64,000 bases of DNA from Megalobrama amblycephala (taxonomy: Eukaryota > Chordata > Actinopteri > Cypriniformes > Xenocyprididae), in NCBI RefSeq assembly GCF_018812025.1, contig NC_063045.1, positions 51,610,079 to 51,674,078 of the forward strand. The letters are read 5' to 3'. The notes beneath the pieces were generated by a model. It was not told the DNA's origin, did no database searches, and saw only the letters and a program-made list of their open reading frames with translations. This document shows positions 47,649-59,982 of the stretch, in pieces. A program made the position numbers and the translations under genes. Position 1 is the stretch's first letter. Each line of letters begins with the position of its first letter.

Positions 47649-49430
47649 GTAGGCTGCTTCTACACCACTGAACTGTGTGCGATGGTTATGTAAATACTTT
47701 ATGTTGAATACAGAACTGGGTAGTTTCATTCAGGCTGTTTCCAGAGTCCAAAGATTACAAAAACAACAGTATTGACTAATAGGCTACTGTATATATTTAA
47801 ATTGTTATACTTTTTTTTTTTTTTTATGTGTAATAGCTTTTTTCTTGCGTTTGTTGGCTGTTTTCACAGTCCAAATGTAGAAAAGTCGATCGGTAATGTT
47901 GTTAAAGACACCTGCTAGTTTAACTATACATAGCCTATTAAAACTATATGTTTATATATTATATTATGTTTTATTTCTAATTATATTTTTGTGTAGATAT
48001 TGTCATATGCATATAACATATAATTCATATAATAATTTTACTTATTTTCTAATTATTTTACTTTTATTCTTATACTTGTTTAGTCTTTTTAGTTAGTAAA
48101 TAAACTTAACCCATAATATTAGTGTCCCGCATTAGTGAAAGTAAACCCTTGAGTCACATACCCTCATAAAACACTGTTATCTAAACATTTCTTTGAGTAG
48201 ACTAGTTTCATCCTGGGTGTGGTCATCTGCTTACTGAGCCGTTTGACAAGCTGCTTTTCTAGGCAATAATGTCATTTTCCTTGAATTATTCTATGTGTCA
48301 TGTACACACAATTGATATTGTTTGGATCTGAGTGCTTTAGTAATACTGCAGCAGTTGTAACAGGATCTGACTGATGGGAGTACTGAGATTACTAATCATT
48401 GTTTTCTCATACAAACATGCAGAGAGCGACACACACATTTTGCAGGTGCGTCCTCTTCTCTGCAGTGCCTGGAAATGAGGGAAGCTGGTGAAAAAGATTA
48501 ACAGCAGGGTATTTCCTTGACTAGATTAAAACAAAAAATGGACAGAACTTGATCAGTTTTAATGGAGACAAGGCGAGTGAGAAATAGTGAAATGGCTTGT
48601 GCAAACCGTCTAATTCTTTAACCAAAGAAAATGTTTGAGCTGAAGGTGAGCTGCAGGTCTCACGTTTGTAGTGCAAACCAAGGATTTACTAACACCGCTG
48701 GAATGAAATAACAGAAACATTCCATCACAGGTTTCTGCGTTAAGCCCAGGTGGCAGGGATAAAATTAGTTCAGAAGAACATCATAAGTTACAGTAATCCT
48801 GCATTGCTTTGGTAGCGTGTACAAGTCAAAGCATGGCTTTTGGTAAAAGCCCTTGTTGGCCTTTTGGCGACACTGGTAACAACAAAGCAATTTCAGGGGT
48901 AATTCAAAGGTTTAGTTTGTCCTGTCTTTATTTTTATATATAAAAGTACAAAGCAACAACTCCCAACGGACTGCTGCTCTAGAATAGAAACTGAAAACGT
49001 CATGTTGATTTACAGTGTCCCAAAAATTATTTGGCCGCTTAAGCCACACTTAAAATGTCTGAATGTCTTTGCATCAGATTACAAAAAGTCAGATCAAGTA
49101 TTTCATTAAAGAAAGAAAGCACAAGCAAACTGTTTGTTTAAATATATGATTGTCATGTTTTAAATGTTAAAATAATAGATTTATTGTTTAAAATTAAGAC
49201 AAAAAGTATTTGGACACTTTCATGTCCATAAGTAATGTGCCAACCATATCTGTGTGAAATTCAGAGGGACTGACTTAATAAATCCACTAAAACTCACCTT
49301 AAAGAATTTTAAATATGTGAAAATATCAGAAAATTTTGGTTCTGAGAAACGCTTTTGTATCATTTATTTGTAAATGTCATTTGGTATGACATGTTTTCCT
49401 AATGCAATTACATTCAAATATTTTAAGTGT
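47649..49430. other. Probable intron 1 of the esam-like gene, unique part
   Basis: AT-rich sequence with no Ig-domain exon and no recognised repeat. A poly-T run lies at about 47,812-47,825. Confidence 0.4.
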
Positions 49431-49434
49431 GACC

Positions 49435-49755
49435 TAAAGGGATAGTTCACTCAAAAATGAAAATTCTGTCATCATTTACTCAACCTCAAGTTGTTCCAAA
49501 CCTGTATGAATTTCTTTCTTCTGCTGAACACAAAAGTAGATATTTTGAAGAATGATGGACCCTATTGACTTTGATACTATTTGTTTTCCTATACTATGGA
49601 AGTCAATGGGGCCCATCAACTTTTTGGTTACCAATATTCTAAAAAATATCTTATTTTGTGTTCAGCAGAAGAAAGAAATCCATACAGGTTTGAAACAACT
49701 CGAGGGTGAGTAAATGATGACAGAATTTTCATTTTTGGGTGAACTATCCCTTTAA
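49435..49755. mobile_element. TTAA MITE, divergent subfamily copy
   Basis: It starts CTAAAGGGATAGTTCACTCA and ends GGGTGAACTATCCCTTTAA. The inner repeats are CTGTCATCATTTACTCAACC and GAGGGTGAGTAAATGATGAC, and they differ from the other copies (ATCATTTACTCA instead of ATTAATTACTCA). The element is nearly a full palindrome: CTTCTGCTGAACACAAAAGT pairs approximately with TTGTGTTCAGCAGAAGAAAG. Confidence 0.88.
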
Positions 49756-50329
49756 GTGTCCAAACATATTTTGGGGTCATTCATTGCAGTTAGAATCCCC
49801 CTTTTTTTTTTTTTTCTTTTTTTTTTTTTGCCATGTTGATTAGCATTTGAGTTGTGGGTTGTTTTGTGTGTATCAGGATGTCCCTTTTTCGGAAACGAGA
49901 GGAGTCCCTCTCTCAGTGCTGTGTCCCCAGAGGAACATGCTCAGTGAGGTCTGGGGTCATGAGAAAACTAGTGGGCGACTTTCCCAACTCTCTTCTTGGC
50001 CTGTTGACATTCTTGGAAATACACTCACACACACATGTGTAATGGCATCATAATCCATTTTTAAAAAGACATGCCATATCCTATTGAAGAGGGTTGTAAA
50101 TCACATAGCTTGTACAGTGCTGATGTTGTTGAACAGTTGTACCTATTTATAGTAATTGCACCCACATACAACCAATTTTCCTTTGACGTTCCATTGTGTC
50201 ATTGTGTTGACAAATTTTCCAAGCATGATAAAGAATAAACATTCCACTATTATGCACTTAAAACCAGTTCAGTATATGTTCAGTAAACCACTGGCCTAAA
50301 TCATTATCAAGAAAAAAAGTAATGTATAT

Positions 50330-50334
<5 letters not shown>

Positions 50335-50396
<62 letters not shown>
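50335..50396. repeat. (TA)n microsatellite
   Basis: A pure TA tract that served as insertion site for the Tc1-derived palindrome beginning at 50,397. Confidence 0.97.
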
Positions 50397-50399
<3 letters not shown>

Positions 50400-51943
50400 G
50401 GAGTGCAGAATTATTAGGCAAGTTGATTTTCTGATCATATTTTTTTCCCAAGCACATTTTACCAATTCCAATCCACATCAATCTTAATAACTACTATTAA
50501 TATTGTTTTTAATCATTTATAAGTGATATATAATTGTTCATGAAGGCTGGAAATGAAAAATGCCTTATATTCAGGTGTGCAGAATTATTAGGCAAGTTTT
50601 CTTTTACAGGCAAAATGAGCCAAAAAAGAGATTTAACTCAGACTGAAAAGTCAAAAATTATTAAATACTCATGAGAAGGACGCAATACTAATGCAATACT
50701 AGAAATTGCAAAGTTAAAGCATGACCAAGGGACAGCAAAATGCTCATTGGGTCAGCGGGGTCAGACAACAACAGGTGGAAAAGAAAAGACACATGTTAAC
50801 TGCAAAATAATTAAGAATTAAGGTGAAGAATTAAGTGTGAAACCATCAGGAACCCTTTAGTCTCCAGCGCCACCATTTTCCAGAGCTGCAACCTACCTGG
50901 AGTCTCCAGAAGTGCAAGGTGTCAGGATCTCAGAGACTTAGGTTAGCTAAAGAATCCTAAAAAATGACCTGCACTTGATAAGAATCACAAGCTGAAGTGT
51001 TATAAAATACATGAAGACTGGGTTTTAATAGGGCTTATAGACAGACAGCTTGAGAATGACTCCTGATGGACCAGCACCACATCCTCTTGTACCACTGTTT
51101 GAAGAATTTATCCAGAATCTGGCAGTAAGGTGTTTGAGTTCACTTTTAGTCCATCTCTTATCCTGAAATGTCTGTCTTGCAGAGATGGACTAAAAATGAT
51201 CTTCCAAAACTTACTGCCAGATTCTGGAAGATAAATTCTTCAAACAGTGGTACAACAGGATGTGGTGCTGGTCCTTCAGGAGTCACTCTCAAGCTGTCTG
51301 TTTATAAGGCCTATAAAAACCCAGTCTTCATGTATTTTATAACACTTCAGCTTGTGATTCTTATCAAGTGCGGGTCATTTTTTAGGATTCTTTAGCTAAC
51401 CTAAGTCTCTGAGATCCTGAGACCTTGCACTTCTGGAGACTCCAGGTAGGTTGCAGTTCTGGAAAATGGTGGCGCTGGAGACTAAAGGGTTCCTGATGGT
51501 TTCACACTTAATTCTTCACCTTAATTCTTAATTATTTTGCTGTTAACGTGTCTTTTCTTTTCCACCTGTTGTTGTCTGACCCCGCTGACCCAATGAGCAT
51601 TTTGCTGTCCCTTGGTCATGCTTTAACTTTGCAATTTCTAGTATTGCATTAGTATTGCGTCCTTCTCATGAGTATTTAATAATTTTTGACTTTTCAGTCT
51701 GAGGTAAATCTCTTTTTTGGCTCATTTTGCCTGTAAAAGAAAACTTGCCTAATAATTCTGCACACCTGAATATAAGGCATTTTTCATTTCCAGCCTTCAT
51801 GAACAATTATATATCACTTATAAATGATTAAAAACAATATTAATAGTAGTTATTAAGATTGATGTGGATTGGAATTGGTAAAATGTGCTTGGGAAAAAAA
51901 TATGATCAGAAAATCAACTTGCCTAATAATTCTGCACTCCCTG
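50397..51943. mobile_element. 1.55-kb palindromic Tc1/mariner derivative
   Basis: The element runs from CAGGGAGTGCAGAATTATTA to TAATAATTCTGCACTCCCTG with TA on both sides, the Tc1 target site. Each arm (about 770 bp) is a nearly identical reverse complement of the other; the axis is near 51,170. In each arm the subterminal motif GTGCAGAATTATTAGGCAAG is repeated about 180 bp inside the end. Beyond it the arm reads MSQKRDLTQTEKSKIIKYS then a stop, and later RNPLVSSATIFQSCNLPG and VSRSARCQDLRDLG. These are the N-terminal helix-turn-helix regions of a Tc1-like transposase. Both arms therefore derive from the same 5' half, and the catalytic domain is missing. Confidence 0.93.
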
Positions 51944-51959
51944 TATAATCATCATTATA

Positions 51960-52985
51960 ATTTTTTTTAATTAAATTGGATAAAATCTTGATATCTATTT
52001 AAGAATGCTAGTGTGTGCCTGTCCATTTATCATTGGATTCAACTTGATGTGGTGTTGTGGCAGGTTGTCGTGCTGATGTGTCAGTTTAGTCTATACTGAA
52101 CTCATGCGGGGTGACGGTGTGTTGATGCTTTTACTGTGCTCTCTGTCTGGTCTTACAGAAATCTGTGTAACAATTAGAGACACTAGAGTCTAGAGACACT
52201 AAACTAGAGACACTGAGGTCAGACACAGAGGCTTCGTCCTGTCAGCTCTCAAAGGCACGCACAGAATCTCACTCATATAATATCTCAGTGAAAGAAACAG
52301 AATTGCAGAGTTGTGCCACTTCAGTGTGATGCATTTCAGAGCCAACACCTATGACTTATTCACTAGCAACCTACAGTCCAGTTTAACCAAGCCATGCATA
52401 TTTAAATTAAGGCAAATTGCAATTTTTTGGGTATCTTTGCACCATTTCCTAATTTGCATAATTCCTTTAGAGAACACTGAAACAACGCAGACAGCGCGTG
52501 CAAATGAATGTCAGCCGGTGCAGTTCATTCTTAGTGAATTTCCGTTGTCTTGTGAAGAAGACTTGCATATTGTTATATGAAACCAATTAATTTTAAAATC
52601 ATATTCATATTGGATGTTGCATTCCTACTACCATCAAAATATTGATTGTCCTTACTTTGCAACTTAGCATCTCTACCCTTGTTTTTGAAATTTAAAATTT
52701 TTTGATAACTTAGCATCAAAACTATTGACATGAAACTAAATGAATCCTGAAAATCCAGTTAATGCTACTCAGGCAAAGGGTAATCTTAGTGAGCTAGCTG
52801 AGTGTCTGTAGAGGAAGTGATAGAGTAATTACCACTGCTGAAATCCAGTGTAATCTCATATGGCCGGTCAGGAAACATCCAGTCCTGAAATGCAGTGACA
52901 GCAACTTGCTGTCTGTCTGCCAGATTGGTCCATTGTACCTGGAGTTCTCTGTTTGCAGTTTTAACCTAAAACATTGACCTCAGGT
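51960..52985. other. Probable intron sequence, no recognised gene
   Basis: GAGACACTAGAGTCTAGAGA near 52,170-52,220 is a short local repeat. The plus frame at 52,311-52,580 shows no domain. No Ig exon is seen. Confidence 0.35.
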
Positions 52986-52991
52986 AGCTTC

Positions 52992-53330
52992 TTAAAGCAT
53001 TAGTTCACAGAAAAATGAAAATTCTGTCATTAATTACTCACCCTCACGTCGTTCCAAACCTGTAAGACCTTCGTTCATCTTCGGAACACAAATTAAGATA
53101 TTTTTGATGAAATCCGAGAGCTCTCTAACTCCTCCATAAACAGCAATTTAATTATTACTGTCAAGGCACAGAATGGTACTAAAGACATCAATTTAAAAAA
53201 ACAACAACAAAAAAAACAACTTTATTCAACATTCTCTTCTCTTCCTTGTCAGTCTCCTACACTGTTCACATTGTAAACACAATGCAGCGCTTCCAGGTTC
53301 TACATCAGTACCCCGACTCACCCTAGTTCC
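52992..53330. mobile_element. TTAA MITE, copy 6, right end missing
   Basis: It starts TTAAAGCATTAGTTCACAGA, followed by CTGTCATTAATTACTCACCC and CGTAAGACC-like strings. CAGCGCTTCCAGGTTCTACA near 53,286 matches, in reverse, the interior of copy 1 (TAGAACCTGGAAGCG at 14,117). No right terminal repeat is present. Confidence 0.8.
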
Positions 53331-53985
53331 TTTGACAAAAACCCAATAGGATTTTTCCATAGGCTTTTGGGTTATCGCAAAAAACAAGCTCTGTGATCAA
53401 CAAAAGTTTGACACTTCAACGTTTTGTCCATCAAGATAATTTGCACAGAACACAACTTTTATGAATTTTGAAGCCTAAATGCAGTCGCCAGAAGTAAAAA
53501 GCTATAAACGAAGTACACCACGGTCCCACGACTTCATGTCACCATCACTAAGCTTCCGACGGCTCTGTCAGTTTTTATTTAAAAAAAAGTTCCATAGAAA
53601 GTTTGAGTTAGAATAGTTTATAAGGGCACAATATTAAGCATAATGAGGCTGTAAAAGCGGACTGAGTGTACCTGTTTGGCGTGATGACGTTGATGGGACA
53701 GCCTCTGTAGTCCAATTTAGCCACTTGTTAGCAACCGTCTTTCTCAAGACATGTAACAGCTTAAAAAATCACACGTTGGGTAATACTGATGTATTTTATG
53801 TTGTAGAATAAAACGTGAAAGTATTTTGAGCTTGTGTTCACCACAGACCTTATTTCAGCCTTTTTAACCAAAATCCCATTCAAATAACCCATTGACTTTG
53901 GGGCGATGGAACTGGAAGTGCTAAAATGCTAACTCGTTTCCCCATTTTGGCCTACAAATTGATGTCATAACTGCACCACTCTATA
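53331..53985. mobile_element. Recognised cyprinid repeat fragment
   Basis: CCAATAGGATTTTTCCATAG, GCAAAAAACAAGCTCTGTGA and CATGTCACCATCACTAAGCT belong to a dispersed fish repeat I recognise. There is no coding frame and the superfamily is unassigned. Confidence 0.45.
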
Positions 53986-54480
53986 GTCAACCAAACTTTA
54001 GTCAACAAGAAGAGGCTTAGTTGCAGAAAAAAAAACTCCACAGGTAGTGGTGAAGTCACTCAGTCTATGATTATGTCAGGAAGGAAATCTGAACATTTGC
54101 CTATTATCCATCAAACTCATCCTGTCTTAACATTTGAAACATGTAGCCTAATGTTAGCCACTATACATGGCCGCTTGCTCTAACGTTAATGTTAACCTAG
54201 CTAAATGTATGCTATTATTGCTCATAGTGTGGAAACTGAATTAGTACCGCTCTTTACTACATGACATGTTTTAATGTTTTAAGATGTTCAGGCAGTCTTG
54301 CTGTTTTTCTGACACATTCATAATCATTACAAGCTTTATGTGAGCGCTGGAGTGCTTAATTTATATTTTATTATGGTTTTTTACTCAAACCATTTTCAGA
54401 TGCCTAATTAAATTAATATAATTAACGTGCGACTAGGTGACTTAATGGCTTAAATGAACAACTACTAGTCGACTAGAAAA
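53986..54480. mobile_element. hAT-like MITE, copy B
   Basis: The left part has TAGTCAACAAGAAGAGGCTT and the right end has ACTACTAGTCGACTAGAAAA. CTGAACATTTGCCTATTATC and TTAACCTAGCTAAATGTATG align with copy A at 22.8-23.1 kb. Confidence 0.75.
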
Positions 54481-55440
54481 ATGGATACTTCTCAGTATTG
54501 AATGAAATAATCAATTTATTTATAATTGACATTCTTTTAGCTTCATCCACCATCTTGTATTTATTCTTCACAAAAAAAAACATTTTATTTAGAAAAAATA
54601 TTCCAGTTATGTCCTTAAAAGAATGTTACACAAGAATAACAAATGCTTGTACAGTGTCCATTATTTTGTTTTAGAAATAACTGTTTGTTATATGACTAAC
54701 TTATATGAAAAGTAATGCGCTATATCTACTCAATAAAATTTTGGCAACAGATTACAAGCAATATTATTAATTAAATTCAACAATTAGAATTGAGTTAGAA
54801 TTAATCAAATTAATTCCTTAAAAGTCAACCATTTTAAACGAGTAATATTTAAACAAAAATTTTCTGAATAGACAGACGTCAAAGATGAATTAAGAGCTCT
54901 TTATTGCCAACATTGAAGACACCTGATGATAACAAGCAGAAACTTTGAAGGAAAGGGAAACACAAGAATTAACAGAGGTTTAGATGTTGGTGTTGATTTT
55001 ATTAAAAATGTTTGATCACCATTATGGTGATCAGTGTTTTTAGTTGGGCAGTTTGACTATTTGCTTTTTATGTCAGTTTGTGGTTTTTGTAATGGTGTTT
55101 GCTAATTTTACACATTTTAAATGGTTGACTTTTAAGGAAATCAATTTGATTCATTCTAACTCAATTCTTATATGTTGAATTTAATTAACAAAATTGCTTG
55201 TAATGTTACCACAATTTTGAGTAGATAGAGTGTGTTACTTTTTACAGTGTAGACTGCTCTGAGTCTTGAAAATATCATTAAGCACCTATTGCTAGATGCC
55301 TGTTGGCCCACTGAGGGCTCTTTTCTTATTAAGCCTTGGGGTCAGCGTGTGTTGTATAAAGCTCGTCTGCTCCTGAAGACCACCTCTTTCTGCAGAGAAA
55401 TAGAAACAAATGAGCAAGACAATGAGAAAAAAATATGTGG
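54481..55440. other. Sequence with a 0.5-kb imperfect inverted repeat
   Basis: AATTCCTTAAAAGTCAACCA (about 54,810) is inverted as TGGTTGACTTTTAAGGAAAT (about 55,122). CTACTCAATAAAATTTTGG (about 54,727) pairs with ACAATTTTGAGTAGATAGAG (about 55,210). This suggests a further MITE spanning about 54,715-55,240. No exon is supported. Confidence 0.55.
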
Positions 55441-55445
55441 ATTAT

Positions 55446-55449
<4 letters not shown>

Positions 55450-55480
<31 letters not shown>
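55450..55480. repeat. (GA)n microsatellite
   Basis: A short pure GA tract. Confidence 0.93.
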
Positions 55481-55483
<3 letters not shown>

Positions 55484-57044
55484 AGTTAGAGAAGTAGTCA
55501 GAAGTAAGCTGTCACTGAGGTTATGCCCACCTGTCATCCCATCAGCCATTAGAGGACAGAAAGCTTTATTTTACAGCTCATCAGCACAATTTCTGCTCCT
55601 GCGGTGGGGTATAGCCTCAAAACATCATTTCTGAATGAAAAAAACTCCCTGCACACAGTCATTTATAACCTTTGAGAACAGTCATCTTCACATATAATTA
55701 CATACTCTTACTTCAGACTTGAACTGAAGGGTCCTGAACCTGTGTTTACATTCTGGTGACTATAACAATAATTTTGGCGCAGCTCTCATTATAAGCTGTA
55801 ATTATAGACTCTCAGAGGGAGTGTTAGGATCACTGGCACACACCAGTGTTTTGGAGTGCTAAGACTTCATTATGTTAATGACAGCTCAGAGGTAAAGACC
55901 CTCTGTCTCGCTGGTTTTATCCTCCCATCGAGCTTTCACAGACAAGACACACACACTTCACAATCACAACTAAAATGAACAGTGATTTAATTAGCATGTT
56001 GTTGTTTTAATTCTCCATTCCACTTCTTGTGGATTCCATCTCAATTCCACAGAAAAGATGTTACTGTAATTCAATCAAGGGTGCCAGGAGAATGGGTTGT
56101 TCCTGAATAACACATTTAGTTTAGTCCAGTGTGAGTTTCACGAATCCAAAGCAAACATTTTTTTGGCCACTAAAGTTGCACTGACCGAATGGCCATTGCC
56201 CCACACGAGTACTAACAGTTTAAATAGGGGGGATTGATCAGGGGGCCGAGCCTCAGGCACTGACCTCTTGTTTCATGCTCATTCATTAGCAGTGTTAAGG
56301 GTTAAATTCTCCAAAATGAGCTTGCTAAGTTTAGAGTTTAAGCTTATTGTTAACAGCCACACACTTTGTGCCAAGTCTGAGCAAACACAAAGGGAAATAA
56401 AGGAAAAAAATGGTTTTGTTGTGGGGCAATGATCATGAATTTCATCAAAACACTCACTTAATGCATATGCTAACCTGTAGTTTTATGCTGGAAAAAATGT
56501 CTTCAATAAAGAGATCAAATGTAACATTTTAATTTGTATATTGGTATTGTGATTAAACTTCAGGCTGCTGCTGCTCGGCTCTCTGTGACCTCATTGACAT
56601 TTTGCGAGTGTGTTTCTTTCCTCATTAGTGACTGATCATTACTGTCATTGATTTTCTCACTTAAATGCTATAGTCATTAAGGTGGATCCTCTTTGGCTCA
56701 TTACAGAGTTATTTTTGGCTGTCGTTTGCAGAAGTTGTTGTGTTTTCATTTGAAAGTTTTGTTCGTATTCGTTTAATGTACCTGCTAGTGCTGCAATCAA
56801 AATTGTTGACCATTTAGATACTATGATAATGAATTATTTTTAAATAAAGAAATTATTCATTTTGATTAATAGAATTTTCTTTTTTTTTTTTTGTCCAAAT
56901 GCCTTAATAATAATAATAATAATAATAAAACACAAAGATATGACATCCAAATTATGTAAGGTAGTACAATTAGATCTCTTTTATTGAAGCCAGAAGGTTT
57001 TAATTATATTTTGCTACATATAAAGGTATTTTAAATTTTGAAGT

Positions 57045-57078
<34 letters not shown>

Positions 57079-58470
57079 GAAGACAGAAATGTATTGCCAA
57101 TGTAATATAACTACACTGTAAAAAAATGTAATTAAAATTTTAATTAAACCACATTGTGATCTAAGAAAGAGATTTTGTTATTGATAGGTCTGAAGACTAA
57201 TTAAAGAGCTCAGATTTGCCAATGCATTTATGTGCATTTTATTTCTTACCCTACAATCTACTGCCAATGCAAGATATAATACAGATGTTTGAATGTGCCC
57301 CTGCTTTTATTTCTTGAAATTTAAGCATATAGACTATTTCTATGATAATTTATGATAATTTTATCCTTCTAAGAAAGCCCAGGGGTGGTGCTGCATCTCT
57401 GCAGTATATATATCGAGCTAATATCTCACACGCTGCTGCTCCCATCAGCTACATCAAGCATGCAGTTTTGAAGCGGGGTAATGCGGTATGCATTAGTAAA
57501 TGCAGGGACACGCATGTCGTGTGTGTGTGTGCATTTGAGTTGGTGTAGATAAATCTGTGCCCCAACATCTGTCTACACTCAGAGTTGGATATCTCTACTT
57601 GACACCTAATCACAAAGTGGAAACATCTTCTATCCCACAATGCATTGCTTATTACCCTTGTCTTGCAGTCTCAGCACGCCTGAGGCCATCGATATTCCAT
57701 CCAGTCCAAATTCTCAGATCTACTCCATTAGATCCCCACATCTTTCAGTTAAGCCCAGGTTTTCGGTCGTCACCAACCCTGGTTTGCATCAAATACTGTC
57801 TTTTTATTTCCCCTGTATGTTGTAACGTGGTCCTCTGAGCTCAAGCACAGATCATTTTCTGGATGTTCTGACACTGCAATCTCTGGAGTAATATTTTTCC
57901 GCTTTATCTTTCCCCCATCTATTTTATTCCTAATTTATACAGGCAGCACTCCATGCATCCCTCCATTGCCAGTTTCCCCTTGACATTTGTGGAAACACTT
58001 ATGAAAATAATAGCCCAGGGTCCCCCAACAGAGTGTCGCTTCCAAAAACATATTAAAGTGAATGAGAGAGATGTCCTGTTCTCACCATGTGCCCAATCCA
58101 TTACTTGCAGTCACTGTCATTAGCCATTCATTCCCACTCACCACTCAGAAATAATCAGTACAGGAGGCGCAACAGGGAGTTCATCTTCTCCCCATCAGTG
58201 TAAAAATAGCTGGAGCTGTCAGGAGCAGGCCTGCTTTTTCCCTTCACTATCGATAATTCAGGCTCCTAATTACTGTGTGATACATAATTGAGCACTTGAT
58301 GAAAACCTGTGAATGTTCATTTAAACAGTTTCACCTTTAACCTGCTGCCTCTCACAACGACAGCCTTGGAGAGGGTGTGAATACTAATGAGATTGGGAAT
58401 GATTGAGAGTCAAGCATTTATCTTTGAGATTTATGGAACTCTTCCAAAGATAAAAATACCAATCTGCACA
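55481..58470. other. Unique blocks and microsatellites, no supported exon
   Basis: Candidate conserved non-coding patches are at about 55,760-56,060 (TAAGCTGTAATTATAGACTC, GATTTAATTAGCATGTTG) and 58,100-58,420 (TCATTAGCCATTCATTCC, CTCCTAATTACTGTG). (AAT)n lies at about 56,906-56,930 and (ATT)n at about 57,046-57,078. The plus frame at 57,557-57,838 has no known domain. No Ig-like exon is seen. Confidence 0.35.
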
Positions 58471-58473
58471 TAT

Positions 58474-59091
58474 TGGGCCTCATTCATTAAAAACACGAGC
58501 TGAAGGAATTTTTGTGTAAATCGTTAGTAAGGCCATTCCGACGTACATTTTCGAATTCATGAATATGTTCGTATTTTCAAAATGTTATTTGGTAAGAAGT
58601 TAATATTGCTGGTTACTGCATTTTTATATTCAGTAATATTCTTCAAAATGAGATACTGGTAACACGTTATTGCCATGGATATTCCAAATCATAGCAACCA
58701 AAGTGTCTCTGATGGAAAAACTCTGCGTTTCCAAAGCGCTCTCAAATGCTGGCCATTTTCAGAAGACCACCAGGCATTTTTTCAATTGCTTAAAATGCTT
58801 TGGTAGATCCATGCTAATTGAATATTTATGTTTAGGTAAGGCATATGGCCTTTTAGTCTCTTTATCATTTATGCAATATAATGGAGCCAAACACAGCGTT
58901 CCTGGACACGTAATTTGCGTAGTTGTAGTTCATAGGCAGGGATTACGATAATTGTGAATGAGCGTGCACGTGCATCCTATTTACAAATGGTTGGAATTCC
59001 GGAGTTGAGTTTTCGGGGAGGTTCTTTTTACGTGCAAATTACTCAGAATTTGTTCATAAATTTACGAAAGTTTCATGAATGAGGCCCATTG
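58474..59091. mobile_element. MITE with GGGCCTCATTCAT termini, composite interior
   Basis: The ends GGGCCTCATTCATTAAAA and TTTCATGAATGAGGCCC are inverted repeats. Just inside, CGTACATTTTCGAATTCATG faces TGTTCATAAATTTACG. The interior (about 58,630-58,820) is related to the transposon fragment at 5.0-5.17 kb, so one element lies in another or they share a module. Confidence 0.82.
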
Positions 59092-59475
59092 TTCAGGAAT
59101 GGTTTGAGGAACATGATGAAGAGATCTCAATCCAATTGAGCATCTGTGGGATGTGTTGGACCAACAAGTTTGAGCTACAGTGGCTCCACCTCGCAACCTA
59201 CAAAACTTGATGAATCTGCTGCTAATGTCTTGGTGCCAGATACCACAGCACACCTTCAGGGGTCTTGTAGAGCCCACGCCTCGGTGGGTCGGCGCTGTTT
59301 TGGCAGCACACGGTGGACCAATAGCATATCGTTAGCCTCATAGCATAATTGCCTAAGTCATTTTTTGGCCAAACTGTGATATCTGCCTTTGAAATATGAT
59401 CTGGGCAATTATGCTATGAGGCTAACGATATCAGGCATGTGTTCATAATGTTTTGGCTCATCTGTCTATATGTAC
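59092..59475 (+). pseudogene. Tc1-like transposon 3' remnant interrupted by a small palindrome
   Basis: AGGAATGGTTTGAGGAACAT, GACCAACAAGTTTGAGC-like text and TGCCAGATACCACAGCACAC match the C-terminal end of a Tc1-type transposase gene in fish. GTTCATAATGTTTTGGCTCA resembles its terminal repeat. The frame is broken. A 106-bp palindrome (59,326-59,431) is inserted before the terminal part. Confidence 0.7.
59326..59431. mobile_element. 106-bp mini-palindrome insertion
   Basis: A perfect 28-bp inverted repeat (59,326-59,353 and 59,404-59,431) begins ATATCGTTAGCCTCATAGCA and has a 50-bp loop. The host Tc1 remnant resumes on both sides, so this is a separate, later insertion, probably a very short MITE. 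Confidence 0.88.
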
Positions 59476-59933
59476 AGTATAGCACTGAAATGATGTATCA
59501 GCTTCCTGGACTGCAGCTTTCCATTTTAATTTACATAATAGCCAGATGCTGATAACTGCAGAATAAATTATGAATTTTAATTATGTTCATTACAGTTAAG
59601 AGGTCTTGTATAAAATTAAAACTGAATGCTGGCAGTCTTTTGGTGACAGATATTCTCAGGGGTCAGTGGGCAATGGAAGGAAAACTCTTTCTAGGATAAA
59701 TGGACATGTTGTAATACATCAAGCAGAGGCTGTGAGGAAACACCAGCAGGCAATGTCTGGATCAGAGAGTATTGAAGTGAGGTGTCTATTTAAAACACAG
59801 AAAGATTCTGAGCTCCAGATTTGACTGTTTAATCGAGCCTGCAAGGATTAGGGTTGGATTATTCAGGCATTGCGAAGAATCAGCAAATTAGCTAGTGGGT
59901 TTAATCCGGGAATAGGACAGAATAAGCACAGAT

Positions 59934-59982
<49 letters not shown>

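Noticed and set aside
52150..52260. Possible second exon of the esam-like gene after TCTTACAG
   Set aside because: The sequence after the acceptor-like site contains local repeats and gives no Ig-domain signature (no Cys/Trp pattern).
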